Made by a program: the position numbers and the translations under genes. DNA of 34,095 bases from Gemmatimonadota bacterium. Its GTDB lineage: Bacteria > Latescibacterota > UBA2968 > UBA8231. Every line of letters begins with the position of its first letter. Position 1 is the first letter of the stretch. This document shows positions 1 to 8,152 of the stretch, one piece after another. The stretch covers positions 1 to 34,095 of the forward strand of contig JABHDC010000068.1 in NCBI GenBank assembly GCA_018673255.1, read 5' to 3'. A model generated the notes under the pieces. The model saw nothing but the letters and a program-made list of their open reading frames with translations, was not told where the DNA came from and did not search any database.

Positions 1-2445
1 CCTGACGCCGAAGATCTGAATGGCGATCTCGAGGTCGATCATCTCGACTACGAGCTGTTCTTCGACCTGGCCCCCAAGCCGAGTTTCGACGAGTGGCTCG
101 CATCAGGCGAAGGCGTCGACGTTGACGGGGACGGTGAGATTACGGTCATCGACTTCGACCTCTTCTTCGACGTGCCGGGTGGCGATGTTCCACCGTTTGA
201 TGAGTGGGTGGCTGGTCCCGACGCCGAGGACTTCGACGGCGATGGCGAGATCACGCCCACTGACTGGGAGTTGTTCTTTGGCCTGCCTCCAGGTGGTGAT
301 TTCCCGCCGCTGGAGGAGTGGCTCGCCGGACCGGATGCTGAGGATCTGAATGGCGACGGCGAGATCGATCCTCTCGACTACGATCTCTTCTTCGGCTTCG
401 CCCCCAAGCCAACCTTAGATGAATGGCTCGCCTCAGGTGAAGGCGTTGACGTCGATGGGGATGGCGAGATCACACTCGCAGACTGGGAATTGTTCTTTGG
501 TCTGCCACAGGGTGACTTCCCGACCTTCGATGAATGGCTCGCCTCAGGTGAAGGCGTTGATGTTGACGGCGACGGTGAGATTACGCCTATCGACTTTGAC
601 CTTTTCTTCTTTGAGCCGGGTGGCGATTTCCCACCCTTCGAAGAGTGGGTGGCCGGTCCCGACGCCGAAGATGTCGACGGCGACGGCGAGATCACGCTCA
701 CAGACTGGGAGTTGTTCTTCGGTCTGCCTCCAGGTGGCGACCTGCCTCCACTGGAAGAGTGGCTCGTCAGCCCAGCGGCGGAAGATCTGAATGGCGACCT
801 CGAGATCGATCATCTCGACTACGAGATCTTCTTCGACCTGGCCCCGAAGCCAACCTTCGACGAGTGGCTCGCATCAGGTGAAGGCGTCGATCTCGATGGC
901 GATGGGGAGATCACCCTCATCGACTACGAGATCTTCTTCGAGCCGGGCGGCGACTTTCCACCCTTTGAAGAGTGGGTGGCTGGTCCGGATTCTGAAGACG
1001 TCGATGGCGACGGCGAGATCACGCTCACAGACTGGGAGTTGTTCTTCGGTCTGCCTCCAGGTGGCGACCTGCCTCCGCTGGAAGAGTGGCTCGTCAGCCC
1101 AGCGGCGGAAGATCTGAATGGCGATCTCGAGATCGATCATCTCGACTACGAGATCTTCTTCGACCTGGCCCCGAAGCCAACCTTCGACGAGTGGCTGGCA
1201 TCAGGCGAAGGAACTGATCTCGACGGCGACGGTGAGATTACGCCTATCGACTTTGACCTCTTCTTCGACGTGCCGGGTGGCGACTTTCCGCCATTCGACG
1301 AGTGGGTGACGGGGTCGGAATCAGTCGACATCAACGGCGATGGCGCTGTGGATGAGTCGGATTACGAACTCTTCTTCGGTCTGACGCCGAATCTGCCCAC
1401 CTTCGAGGAATGGCTGGCTGGTGATGCGGCATCCGACGAGGATGGCGATGGCGAGATAACGCCGCTCGACTATGAGATCTTCTTCAATTTGGTACCAGGT
1501 GACTTCCCGACTTTCGACGAGTGGCTGGCATCAGGTGAAGGCGTTGATGTCGACGGGGACGGTGATATCACACTCATCGACTATGACCTCTTCTTCGAGC
1601 CGGGCGGCGACTTTCCACCCTTCGAAGAGTGGGCGGCTGGTCCGGATTCTGAAGATGTCGATGGCGACGGAGAGATCACGCTCACAGACTGGGAGCTGTT
1701 CTTTGGTCTGCCTCCAGGTGGCGACCTGCCTCCGCTGGAAGAGTGGCTCGCCGGCCCAGAGGCAGACGACCTGAATGGTGACCTCGAGATCGATCATCTC
1801 GACTACGAGATCTACTTCGATCTGGCACCCGGCAAGCCACCCTTCGACGAGTGGCTCGCATCAGGTGAAGGCGTCGATCTCGATGGTGATGGGGAGATCA
1901 CCCTCATCGACTACGAGATCTTCTTCGAGCCGGACGGTGATTTTCCACCGCTGGAGGAATGGGCGGCAGGTCCGGACGCTGCTGACATCAATGGCGATGG
2001 TGCCGTGGACGAGTTGGATTACGAACTCTTCTTCGGTCTGACGCCGAATCTGCCCACCTTCGAAGAGTGGCTGGCCGGTGACGCGGCATTCGACGAAGAT
2101 GGAGATGGCGAGATTACGCTGCTCGACTACGAGATCTTCTTCGAGTTTGGTGGCGATCTGCCGCCCTTCGATGAGTGGCTTGCCAGTGCGGAAGCTGAGG
2201 ATTTGAATGGAGACGGTGAGATCGACAAACTCGACTACGATCTCTACTTCGAACCTTTCGATCCTCTGGTGACATTCGAAGACTGGCTCGACAATCCTGG
2301 CGCCGAAGATCTCAATTCAGATGATCTCCTCGATGAAGTTGATTTTGAGGCGTATCTCTGGATCGAGGGACCAGACGGAACCGACACGAATGGCGACGGC
2401 GAAATCGACTTCATCGACTTCACCGCCTACCTGCTCAACTCGGAT
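1..2445 (+). repeat. Tandem 105-114 bp repeats encoding EF-hand/dockerin-like units
   Basis: One partial unit at the left edge is followed by 21 complete DEW/EEW units and a final degenerate half unit (about 2362-2445). Units differ in the linker (APKP, PPGGDL, EPGGDF) and in the loop (DVDGDGEIT, DLNGDLEID, DINGDGAVD). Four unit types recur in order, giving a higher-order period of about 327-330 bp. The last units before the cohesin-like domain are the most diverged, the usual pattern when arrays expand from the middle. Confidence 0.9.
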
Positions 2446-3426
2446 GGCGCCACAACGGAAATTGGGGTCAGCCCGATCACCATCGACTTCGATCCGGCAG
2501 ATGGTGATCAGGAACGTCACCTCGGTGGCAACGCTCGACCGGGTCGCGAATACTCCTTGCAGTTCAATATCGCCGACGTACAAGCGGTTCAGGGCTGGAG
2601 TGTCACGCTACAGTTCGATCCCGAGCAACTGGCGGTGATTCGCGGCAGTCTCGAGTTGACGGATTTCATTGATGGTGGACTGCCACTGGCGCGATCCGCC
2701 ACCGGTGAAATCGGTGTAGGCACGGCCGTATTGGTGGGAGACGCAAGCGGTTCCGGAACGGCCAGCCTTGGGCAGATCAAGATGCGCGTGCTGGAAGGAT
2801 TCACGGGATCAGCCGATGTGTCGATGGTGCGTTACGGTCTGCGACCTCTGGACGGCGAACAGATATTCGAGTCCGTCGAGGTTGTCGTCACGATCTCTGA
2901 TGAAGTGTTGGGTGATCCGCCGCCGGGTGACTTCGATGGTGATGGCTCCGTGGATTTCCCCGACTTCTTCCTCTTTGCCGACGCCTTCTGGACGGCCAGT
3001 GATGAGTTTGATCTGACGGGAGACGGCTTCGTCGACTTCCGTGATTTCTTCCTCTTCGCCGACTACTTCGGGCTGGAGCAGCCACTGTTCAAGTTGATGG
3101 CCTTGGCTGAGGATGTCCTGGGTCTGCCGACACAGACACGTCTCGAGCAGAATTTCCCAAATCCCTTCAATTCCAGTACGGTGATTCCCTTCGCGCTGCC
3201 TCGTGCGGCCGAAGTCAGGTTGGCGATATACGATGTGATTGGACAACGGATCCGCACGCTCGATCCAGGCCAGATGGTGGCCGGTTTCCACCACATCAGC
3301 TGGGATGGCCGCAATGACTCTCAACAACACGTGGCTGCGGGAGTTTACATCGTTCAGCTGGAAGTGGTCGGCGCCGATGGTTCAGCAGGGACTGTCTGGG
3401 TGCGGAAGCTGACGCTGGCCCAGTAG
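1..3426 (+). CDS. Giant secreted EF-hand/dockerin-repeat protein with cohesin-like and T9SS-type C-terminal domains (5' end outside window)
   Basis: Frame 1 is open from the first base, so this is the C-terminal 1141 residues of a larger protein. Up to about base 2445 it is tandem units of 35-38 residues, each with a DEW/EEW motif, an EF-hand-like loop (D-x-D-G-D-G-E-I-x-x-x-D) and a DLFF/EIFF motif. There follow a cohesin-like beta domain (about 2470-2910), a canonical two-loop dockerin-like segment (about 2926-3070, two DFxxFADxF motifs) and a FlgD/T9SS-type C-terminal domain (about 3130-3423) with NFPNPFN, a YDVIG strand and an AGVY motif. In known families such loops bind calcium, and this type of C-terminus directs export and surface attachment. 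Inference: a cell-surface calcium-binding, adhesive or scaffold protein. No catalytic domain is visible. The composition is strongly acidic (Asp/Glu) and poor in Lys/Arg. Start and signal peptide lie upstream of the window. Confidence 0.85.
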   Translation, partial: PDAEDLNGDLEVDHLDYELFFDLAPKPSFDEWLASGEGVDVDGDGEITVIDFDLFFDVPGGDVPPFDEWVAGPDAEDFDGDGEITPTDWELFFGLPPGGDFPPLEEWLAGPDAEDLNGDGEIDPLDYDLFFGFAPKPTLDEWLASGEGVDVDGDGEITLADWELFFGLPQGDFPTFDEWLASGEGVDVDGDGEITPIDFDLFFFEPGGDFPPFEEWVAGPDAEDVDGDGEITLTDWELFFGLPPGGDLPPLEEWLVSPAAEDLNGDLEIDHLDYEIFFDLAPKPTFDEWLASGEGVDLDGDGEITLIDYEIFFEPGGDFPPFEEWVAGPDSEDVDGDGEITLTDWELFFGLPPGGDLPPLEEWLVSPAAEDLNGDLEIDHLDYEIFFDLAPKPTFDEWLASGEGTDLDGDGEITPIDFDLFFDVPGGDFPPFDEWVTGSESVDINGDGAVDESDYELFFGLTPNLPTFEEWLAGDAASDEDGDGEITPLDYEIFFNLVPGDFPTFDEWLASGEGVDVDGDGDITLIDYDLFFEPGGDFPPFEEWAAGPDSEDVDGDGEITLTDWELFFGLPPGGDLPPLEEWLAGPEADDLNGDLEIDHLDYEIYFDLAPGKPPFDEWLASGEGVDLDGDGEITLIDYEIFFEPDGDFPPLEEWAAGPDAADINGDGAVDELDYELFFGLTPNLPTFEEWLAGDAAFDEDGDGEITLLDYEIFFEFGGDLPPFDEWLASAEAEDLNGDGEIDKLDYDLYFEPFDPLVTFEDWLDNPGAEDLNSDDLLDEVDFEAYLWIEGPDGTDTNGDGEIDFIDFTAYLLNSDGATTEIGVSPITIDFDPADGDQERHLGGNARPGREYSLQFNIADVQAVQGWSVTLQFDPEQLAVIRGSLELTDFIDGGLPLARSATGEIGVGTAVLVGDASGSGTASLGQIKMRVLEGFTGSADVSMVRYGLRPLDGEQIFESVEVVVTISDEVLGDPPPGDFDGDGSVDFPDFFLFADAFWTASDEFDLTGDGFVDFRDFFLFADYFGLEQPLFKLMALAEDVLGLPTQTRLEQNFPNPFNSSTVIPFALPRAAEVRLAIYDVIGQRIRTLDPGQMVAGFHHISWDGRNDSQQHVAAGVYIVQLEVVGADGSAGTVWVRKLTLAQ
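631..1287 (+). repeat. Higher-order tandem duplication (about 327 bp, three units) within the repeat array
   Basis: Bases 631-957 and 958-1287 encode the same order of three units (PPFEEW, PPLEEW, TFDEW) at a spacing of exactly 327 bases (109 codons), with few base differences. A third related copy lies at 1615-1944. High nucleotide identity, including synonymous sites, points to recent unequal recombination or duplication. Assemblies from short reads may collapse or miscount this stretch. Confidence 0.8.
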
Positions 3427-3449
3427 CGGCACGTCCAGGTCGTAATAGA

Positions 3450-3485
3450 AAAAGGGCCACTTCCTCTCGGGGAAGTGGCCCTTTT
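3450..3485. terminator. Bidirectional intrinsic terminator
   Basis: A perfect 15-bp stem (3450-3464 with 3471-3485) with a 6-base loop is flanked by an A-run on the left and a T-run on the right. It lies between the convergent stops of the repeat protein (3426) and the methyltransferase (3538), and so can end transcripts from both sides. Confidence 0.9.
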
Positions 3486-3537
3486 CTTATGCGGAGTCTC
3501 GTATCTGTGCAGAACTCCGGGGAGTCCTTCTCGCCAT

Positions 3538-4752
3538 TCAGCCACGGAAGACGCGCAGCAGCAGACTCTTCAGATAGCGACCTTCGGGGAAGGCGGGATC
3601 AACCGGATGGTCGGAAGGTTGCCCGTTGCTCTGCAGAAGACGAACGTCGACTCGAGCGCCAGGAGCGGCCCGCCGCACGACCTGGAAGAAGTCGTCCTCG
3701 CTCACACGGGTCGAGCATGAGGCGGTCAGCAGGTAGCCGCCATCGCGAACCAGGCGCAGAGCATTGCGATTCAACTTGGTGTAGACACCGAGTGCGCTTT
3801 TCACGTCCCGGCCCTTGCGTACGAGGGAGGGGGGATCGACGACGACGATGTCGAACTGCTGCCCGCCTCGCTCCGCCAGCATGTCCAGAAAGTGGAAACC
3901 ATCGGCTGCTGCATAACTGCAGATGGCCGGCGACCCTGACGCTTGAGCGGAAAGCCGACCCCGCTTCAGGACGGCGGGCACGACATCCACATCCAGTGTG
4001 CGAGTGGCGCCGCCGTGACGGGCGTGAGTCGAGAATCCCCCAGTGTAGGAGAAGCAATTCAGGACGCTGGCCCCAGAGGCAATTTTGCCCAGAAGCAGTC
4101 GATTCTCTCGTTGGTCGAGGAAGAATCCCGTCTTCTGCCCATTTCGCAGGTCGGCCACCATCTGCACGTCGCCTTCGTGGAATTCAACCAGCTCTGGCGG
4201 TTCGTCACCAGCAACCGGCCCCGTGGGCCGATCGGTCATGCCATCGGCCCGACGAGTACCCACATCGCTGCGCTCGTAGATTCCGTGGGCGGTGGTGATG
4301 ACACTCTGCAGGCTCTCGAGGATCTGGGCTCGCAGCTTCTCCATGCCCAGCGTGTGGATCTGCATGACCAGCCAGCCATTGTAGTCGTCCAGGATGAGAC
4401 CCGGCAGTCCATCGCTTTCGCCGTGAATGAGACGGCGAGCACTGGTGACGCCATGAAGCAGAGGGTTGTCATCGCGCAATCGCACTGACGCTTCGATCCG
4501 CTGGCGAAGGAAGGCGGTATCGATCTCCACTTCCTGTCGACGTGTGAAGATGCGGACGGCGATCTCGGAATGAGGGTTGAAGTAGCCCCGGGCGATGAAG
4601 CGTCCTGCGTCGTTGGTGACATCTACGATGCACCCTGGTTCGCAGTCATCACTTCGACGGGTGACAGCTCCTGAGAATACCCAGGGATGCCCTTTGATCA
4701 GGAGTCGTTCGGCGCCGCGGCGCAGGCGAATCTGAGGATAACTGGTGGCCAC
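3538..4752 (-). CDS. rlmI: RlmI-like class I rRNA (cytosine-C5) methyltransferase
   Basis: A predicted 404-residue SAM-dependent methyltransferase of the RlmI/RlmK-like family, which methylates a cytosine in 23S rRNA; E. coli RlmI is about 396 residues. An N-terminal PUA-like domain (residues 7-70; RGAERLLIKGHPWVFSGA) precedes the catalytic domain. Motifs seen: FFLDQRENR (210-218), the SAM-binding stretch LNCFSYTGGF (231-240), VDPPS (305-309) and TASCST with Cys346 as likely nucleophile. The frame stays open upstream to 5058, but that part overlaps the next gene in another frame and has no family similarity. GTG at 4752, just before the PUA domain, was chosen; no clear ribosome binding site is visible. 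Last gene of the minus-strand unit, 98 bases after the previous stop. The exact target nucleotide cannot be told from sequence. Confidence 0.82.
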   Translation of the reverse strand: MATSYPQIRLRRGAERLLIKGHPWVFSGAVTRRSDDCEPGCIVDVTNDAGRFIARGYFNPHSEIAVRIFTRRQEVEIDTAFLRQRIEASVRLRDDNPLLHGVTSARRLIHGESDGLPGLILDDYNGWLVMQIHTLGMEKLRAQILESLQSVITTAHGIYERSDVGTRRADGMTDRPTGPVAGDEPPELVEFHEGDVQMVADLRNGQKTGFFLDQRENRLLLGKIASGASVLNCFSYTGGFSTHARHGGATRTLDVDVVPAVLKRGRLSAQASGSPAICSYAAADGFHFLDMLAERGGQQFDIVVVDPPSLVRKGRDVKSALGVYTKLNRNALRLVRDGGYLLTASCSTRVSEDDFFQVVRRAAPGARVDVRLLQSNGQPSDHPVDPAFPEGRYLKSLLLRVFRG

Positions 4753-4850
4753 GGATGTCCGTCCGGCATTGAGGATCGACCTGCCACCGAGAGTGGCGGG
4801 TCTCTCCGAAAATCTCGACCCTCCGCCGGGATTTGTCGACAGGTGTCTGC

Positions 4851-6062
4851 CTATCGAGCCGAGGCGGCGCAGCGGAAGCCGATCATCTCGGCACCGCGAT
4901 TCGGTGTGTGGAATCCTCGGGTTGTGGCGATCAGCGCTGCCGCCGGATCGCCAAAACTGCCGCCGCGGATGACCTTGTATTCGCCCTGCGCCGGGCCGCC
5001 CGGGTTGGGCGCCGTCGCCGTGTGATACGCCTGCGGGTCCCACCAGTCTGAGACCCATTCAGCGACATTGCCAGCCAGATGCTGGACTCCCTCTGGCGAT
5101 GCGCCATCGAGATGTGTATCGACGGCCACAGGACCTGCGGCCATGTAATGGGCTCGAGACGGCTGCGGTGTCTCGTCTCCCCAAGGGTAGGAACGAGCCT
5201 CGGCTCCGCGGGCCGCCATCTCCCATTCCGCTTCGGTTGGCAGGCGTTTGCCCAGATCGCGGCAATACGCATTGGCCGCCGACCAACTCACGCCCGTTGC
5301 GGGGGCACGAGGATGGTCGCCGACTTCGTAATCCTCGTCTCGTCGCGAGGCGAATAAGGCGAAGGCCGCCCGGTGGACCTCCAACTCGTCGATTGAGAAG
5401 CTGTCTATGTGAACCGTATGTACGGGACGCTCATCGGCCGGGCCATCGGCACGCCCCATAGCCAGCGTGCCACTCGCGATCTTCACCATCGATACGGGGG
5501 TCAGGCCCGGGACGAGTTGCGCGAGGCGACGACCGAGAATCTCGCCGCCCTTGACCAGGGCACGGGCTTCGCGTGGCAGGCGTGCCTGCTCAACCTTGAG
5601 AATCTTCCCGGTGGCGACATCCACGAGTCGCATCGTTACCGTCAGGGTCTCGGCGTCGACACGACTCACCTCAGAAAACAGGAGGATGTCGACGTTGCTC
5701 ATGTTGCCAAGATCGAGGGACGTCTCGGTGGGGGTGACACCAGACTGCTGGAAGGTGATCTCCTCCAGAAGGGCTTCAAGATGTTGCCGGTCGACGAGTT
5801 CGATGGAATTGCTGCGCAGGAGCGCTTCTTCGACAGCGGCCCGAATGCTCACGGCGGCGTCCTTGGTGCCGTAGCCGTGGGTCTCGAACTCGGTGATCCC
5901 CAGGCGGACGGTGGCCAGCTTCGATGTAGATACATGCCCTGTATCCAGACCGGCGGCAAGAGACATCGTAGCCCACGCCAAACTCACGATCACCAAGCCT
6001 GCGATGGCGGCGGGCGGGGTCTTTAGGGAGGACAGGCGCGCTTTGCTGCCGTGTGAACGCAT
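4851..6062 (-). CDS. Exported CsgG-like / formylglycine-generating-enzyme-like (SUMF1/EgtB/PvdO) fusion protein
   Basis: A predicted 403-residue exported protein. Residues 1-37 form a signal peptide (hydrophobic core AAIAGLVIVSLAW, cleavage after SLAA). Residues 48-185 resemble the CsgG/FlgO-like domain: a beta strand, then an ELVDRQHLEALLEE helix, a DILLFSEV strand and an RLVDVATGKIL strand. Residues 190-403 are an FGE-sulfatase fold domain with GVSWSAANAYCRDLGKRLPT, AEWEMAARG, YPWGDE, HLAGNVAEWVSDWW, VIRGGSF and a final GFRCA. True formylglycine-generating enzymes use a cysteine pair that binds copper; an equivalent pair is not evident, so it may be a non-catalytic or different oxidase-fold domain. 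ATG 6062 is preferred to GTG 6098 because it gives a compact signal peptide; neither has a good ribosome binding site. Second gene of the minus-strand unit. Confidence 0.8.
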   Translation of the reverse strand: MRSHGSKARLSSLKTPPAAIAGLVIVSLAWATMSLAAGLDTGHVSTSKLATVRLGITEFETHGYGTKDAAVSIRAAVEEALLRSNSIELVDRQHLEALLEEITFQQSGVTPTETSLDLGNMSNVDILLFSEVSRVDAETLTVTMRLVDVATGKILKVEQARLPREARALVKGGEILGRRLAQLVPGLTPVSMVKIASGTLAMGRADGPADERPVHTVHIDSFSIDELEVHRAAFALFASRRDEDYEVGDHPRAPATGVSWSAANAYCRDLGKRLPTEAEWEMAARGAEARSYPWGDETPQPSRAHYMAAGPVAVDTHLDGASPEGVQHLAGNVAEWVSDWWDPQAYHTATAPNPGGPAQGEYKVIRGGSFGDPAAALIATTRGFHTPNRGAEMIGFRCAASAR

Positions 6063-6139
6063 AGGGAATCCGGGTGAGCGAGTGGAGGAAGCGGGCACCG
6101 GCGGTTGAGAAATCAGGCGCCGTCTCTCTCTACGACGCC

Positions 6140-7489
6140 TCAGACCAGATGGCGTTTCACGTCAGCACCGACTCGTTCCAGCATCTGGTCGTCACGGACA
6201 CAGAAGATGCGGAAGATCTTCGCCTGATCCTCAAAGTTGTCGACGAGGGACTCTCGAAGCCGGGAGACCTCAGGATCATCGAAACTCAGAGGTTGTGGCT
6301 TGTCACTGGGAACAGCCTCCCGGTAGAACACCTTGAGATCGACTTCCGGCGTCTTGTCGAAGCGAGGGATGTCGATGAGGATCTCATCTCCACTGGCTTC
6401 CCGGCCCAGTTGCGCAGTAAAATGGCGACACAACTCGATCTCTTTCGAACGCCGCTTGTCAGGGTGCTTGTACAGGTCATACAGGTAGTCTAACAGTCCC
6501 GGCTTCCGTTCGCCGGGGTAGATGAAGCTGGCCACCTTGTGCAGTCGTCGGTGGATGATCCCGTCGAGCAGGCGCCGGGCGCCTTCCAGACCGAGGCGCT
6601 CCTGTTCCCTGGCCAGCACCATAAGCAATTCGCCTTCAGTGACGCGGTGGAAGTCCTCAGCCCGCAAAGAGCAGTCGGGGTGCACGAGGATGTCCTGAAC
6701 ACAGCGTTTGAACATGGCGGTCGCTGCACGAACGGTGTGATGCCAGTAGACGTTCCGATACATCAGGTAGTTGGTGAAGACGAGAGATTCCACCGCGGAA
6801 ACACCCTTGCTCGTGATCGCCAGACGGCGTCGCTCTGGATCGTAGCGAATGGAAGCGATCAGGCGATCACGATTGACACTCTCGCCGAAGGGCACGCCGC
6901 AGAACATAGAATCTCGCAGCAGGTAGTCGATCTTGTCCGGATCGAGCGTTCCCGACAGGATGTTGGCCAGAAGCAGGTCGCGATCGGGGATCTTGTGGTC
7001 TGGTGACTCGTAATCGATGACATTGGCCACTCGAACCGGATCCACACCGAGTTCATCGCGCAGAACGGTGTACACTTGCCCCTTGGGATCCTCAATCAGG
7101 CGTCGTGCACGCTGCTCATGGCTGACGAAGAATGGGGCCAGTTCCTCGAGCGTGTGGGAAAAGGGATAGTGGCCCAGGTCGTGGAGCAGTGTGGCAGCCA
7201 GGAAGACGCGGATGTCCTCATCAGACAGCTCCGGCGGCTCATCGCACTGCAGCAATCGGGTGAGGAACTGCTTGGCCAAGTGGTAGACGCCGAGAGAATG
7301 CTCGAATCGGGAGTGGCGCGCACCGGGATAGACAAGATGCACAAAACCGAGCTGGCTGATATTGCGAAGCCGCTGAAAGTCTTCGGTGTCTACCAAGGCG
7401 AGCAGGGGGTCGGGGACGTACACGTAGCCCCACACCGGGTCCCGGATTGCCTTGCCATCATCGTCGAGAAGGGGGTGAGAAATCGCCAT
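6140..7489 (-). CDS. HD-domain phosphohydrolase (COG1078, YwfO/dGTPase-like)
   Basis: A predicted 449-residue cytosolic metal-dependent phosphohydrolase of the HD superfamily, close to the usual length of this group (about 430-450). Motifs: RFEHSLGVYH (61-70) with metal ligand His64, ATLLHDLGHYPFSH (99-112) with the His103-Asp104 pair, and later LDPDKIDYLLRDS carrying the last Asp. The group acts on nucleoside triphosphates or similar phosphoesters, but the substrate of this protein cannot be assigned. The frame extends to 7552, but ATG 7489 fits the family N-terminus and the promoter at 7500-7528, whose predicted transcription start would be only about 4-5 bases upstream. It would therefore be a near-leaderless message, consistent with the lack of a Shine-Dalgarno sequence. 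First gene of a three-gene minus-strand unit. Confidence 0.85.
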   Translation of the reverse strand: MAISHPLLDDDGKAIRDPVWGYVYVPDPLLALVDTEDFQRLRNISQLGFVHLVYPGARHSRFEHSLGVYHLAKQFLTRLLQCDEPPELSDEDIRVFLAATLLHDLGHYPFSHTLEELAPFFVSHEQRARRLIEDPKGQVYTVLRDELGVDPVRVANVIDYESPDHKIPDRDLLLANILSGTLDPDKIDYLLRDSMFCGVPFGESVNRDRLIASIRYDPERRRLAITSKGVSAVESLVFTNYLMYRNVYWHHTVRAATAMFKRCVQDILVHPDCSLRAEDFHRVTEGELLMVLAREQERLGLEGARRLLDGIIHRRLHKVASFIYPGERKPGLLDYLYDLYKHPDKRRSKEIELCRHFTAQLGREASGDEILIDIPRFDKTPEVDLKVFYREAVPSDKPQPLSFDDPEVSRLRESLVDNFEDQAKIFRIFCVRDDQMLERVGADVKRHLV

Positions 7490-7499
7490 CGTGAGAGCT

Positions 7500-7528
7500 A
7501 GGTTATCGGCGGCGTGATACCCTGTCAA
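7500..7528 (-). promoter_or_regulatory. Sigma70-type promoter for the HD-phosphohydrolase unit
   Basis: On the minus strand, TTGACA (7528-7523) and TAACCT (7505-7500) are separated by 17 bases. The predicted start falls at about 7493-7494, against the ATG at 7489. The -35 box is a perfect consensus; the -10 box is partial. Confidence 0.6.
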
Positions 7529-7545
7529 GCAAGATCCGGACGCCG

Positions 7546-7574
7546 TTGACACTTCACCTAATGGCCCCTATTTT
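7546..7574 (+). promoter_or_regulatory. Sigma70-type promoter for ndk and possibly the downstream run
   Basis: TTGACA (7546-7551), a 17-base spacer and TATTTT (7569-7574). The predicted start near 7581 leaves about 118 bases of leader before the ndk GTG. It sits back to back with the minus-strand promoter, 17 bases between the two -35 boxes. Confidence 0.65.
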
Positions 7575-7698
7575 CATGCACTTATCGCAGGCTGCGAATC
7601 TGGCATCCCCGATGGTCCGAGACCTCGCTTCAAAGCACTCTCGGTCTGATTCAGATTCTGCCAGCCCCACCCACGACATGATTCACAGGAGTTACCGC

Positions 7699-8106
7699 GT
7701 GAGCGCGGACCGCACGCTGTTGATGGTCAAGCCCGATGCTGTCGCCAAGAATGCGATCGGCAATATCCTGATGCGGCTTGAAGCCGAGGGATTCGTCATC
7801 CGCCAGATGCGGATGAATCACCTCAGCCAAGAGCAGGCAGAAGGGTTCTATGAGGTCCACAAGGAACGGCCCTTCTACGGAGAGCTCGTCGAATTCATGA
7901 CGTCCGGACCGTCGGTTCAGGTGGCTCTCGAGCGTGAGAATGCCGTCGCTCATCTGCGTAATTTTATTGGCGAAACGGATAGCACAAAGGCCGCGCCGGG
8001 AACGATCCGCGCCGAATTTGGCACCGACATCCAGTGCAATGCCGTCCACGCATCGGACTCGGACGAGAATGCCGCACAGGAGATCGCTTTCTACTTCGGT
8101 GACTGA
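7699..8106 (+). CDS. ndk: Nucleoside diphosphate kinase
   Basis: A 135-residue cytosolic enzyme that transfers the gamma-phosphate of ATP to NDPs through a phosphohistidine. The sequence carries the family residues in place: Lys11 in LLMVKPDAV, RPFYGELVEFMTSGP (57-71), GETD and APGTIRAEFG (91-108), and the catalytic His117 in NAVHASDS. Length is close to the usual 135-145. The open frame runs back to 7546, but that start is the -35 box of the promoter. GTG 7699 matches the family N-terminus and is preceded by AGGAG (7687-7691) at a good distance. First gene of the long plus-strand run. Confidence 0.96.
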   Translation: MSADRTLLMVKPDAVAKNAIGNILMRLEAEGFVIRQMRMNHLSQEQAEGFYEVHKERPFYGELVEFMTSGPSVQVALERENAVAHLRNFIGETDSTKAAPGTIRAEFGTDIQCNAVHASDSDENAAQEIAFYFGD

Positions 8107-8152
8107 TTCTGCCGCCGAGAGTTGCCCGATGCGCCCCAATGACTGACTCAGC

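Noticed and set aside
48..1797. Several minus-strand and alternate-frame open frames inside the repeat array
   Set aside because: They are shadows of the repeated codons and recur with the same period; none has a family motif or its own ribosome binding site.
4753..5058. Upstream extension of the RlmI-like gene by 102 codons
   Set aside because: It overlaps the FGE-like gene in another frame, adds no recognisable domain and exceeds the family length.
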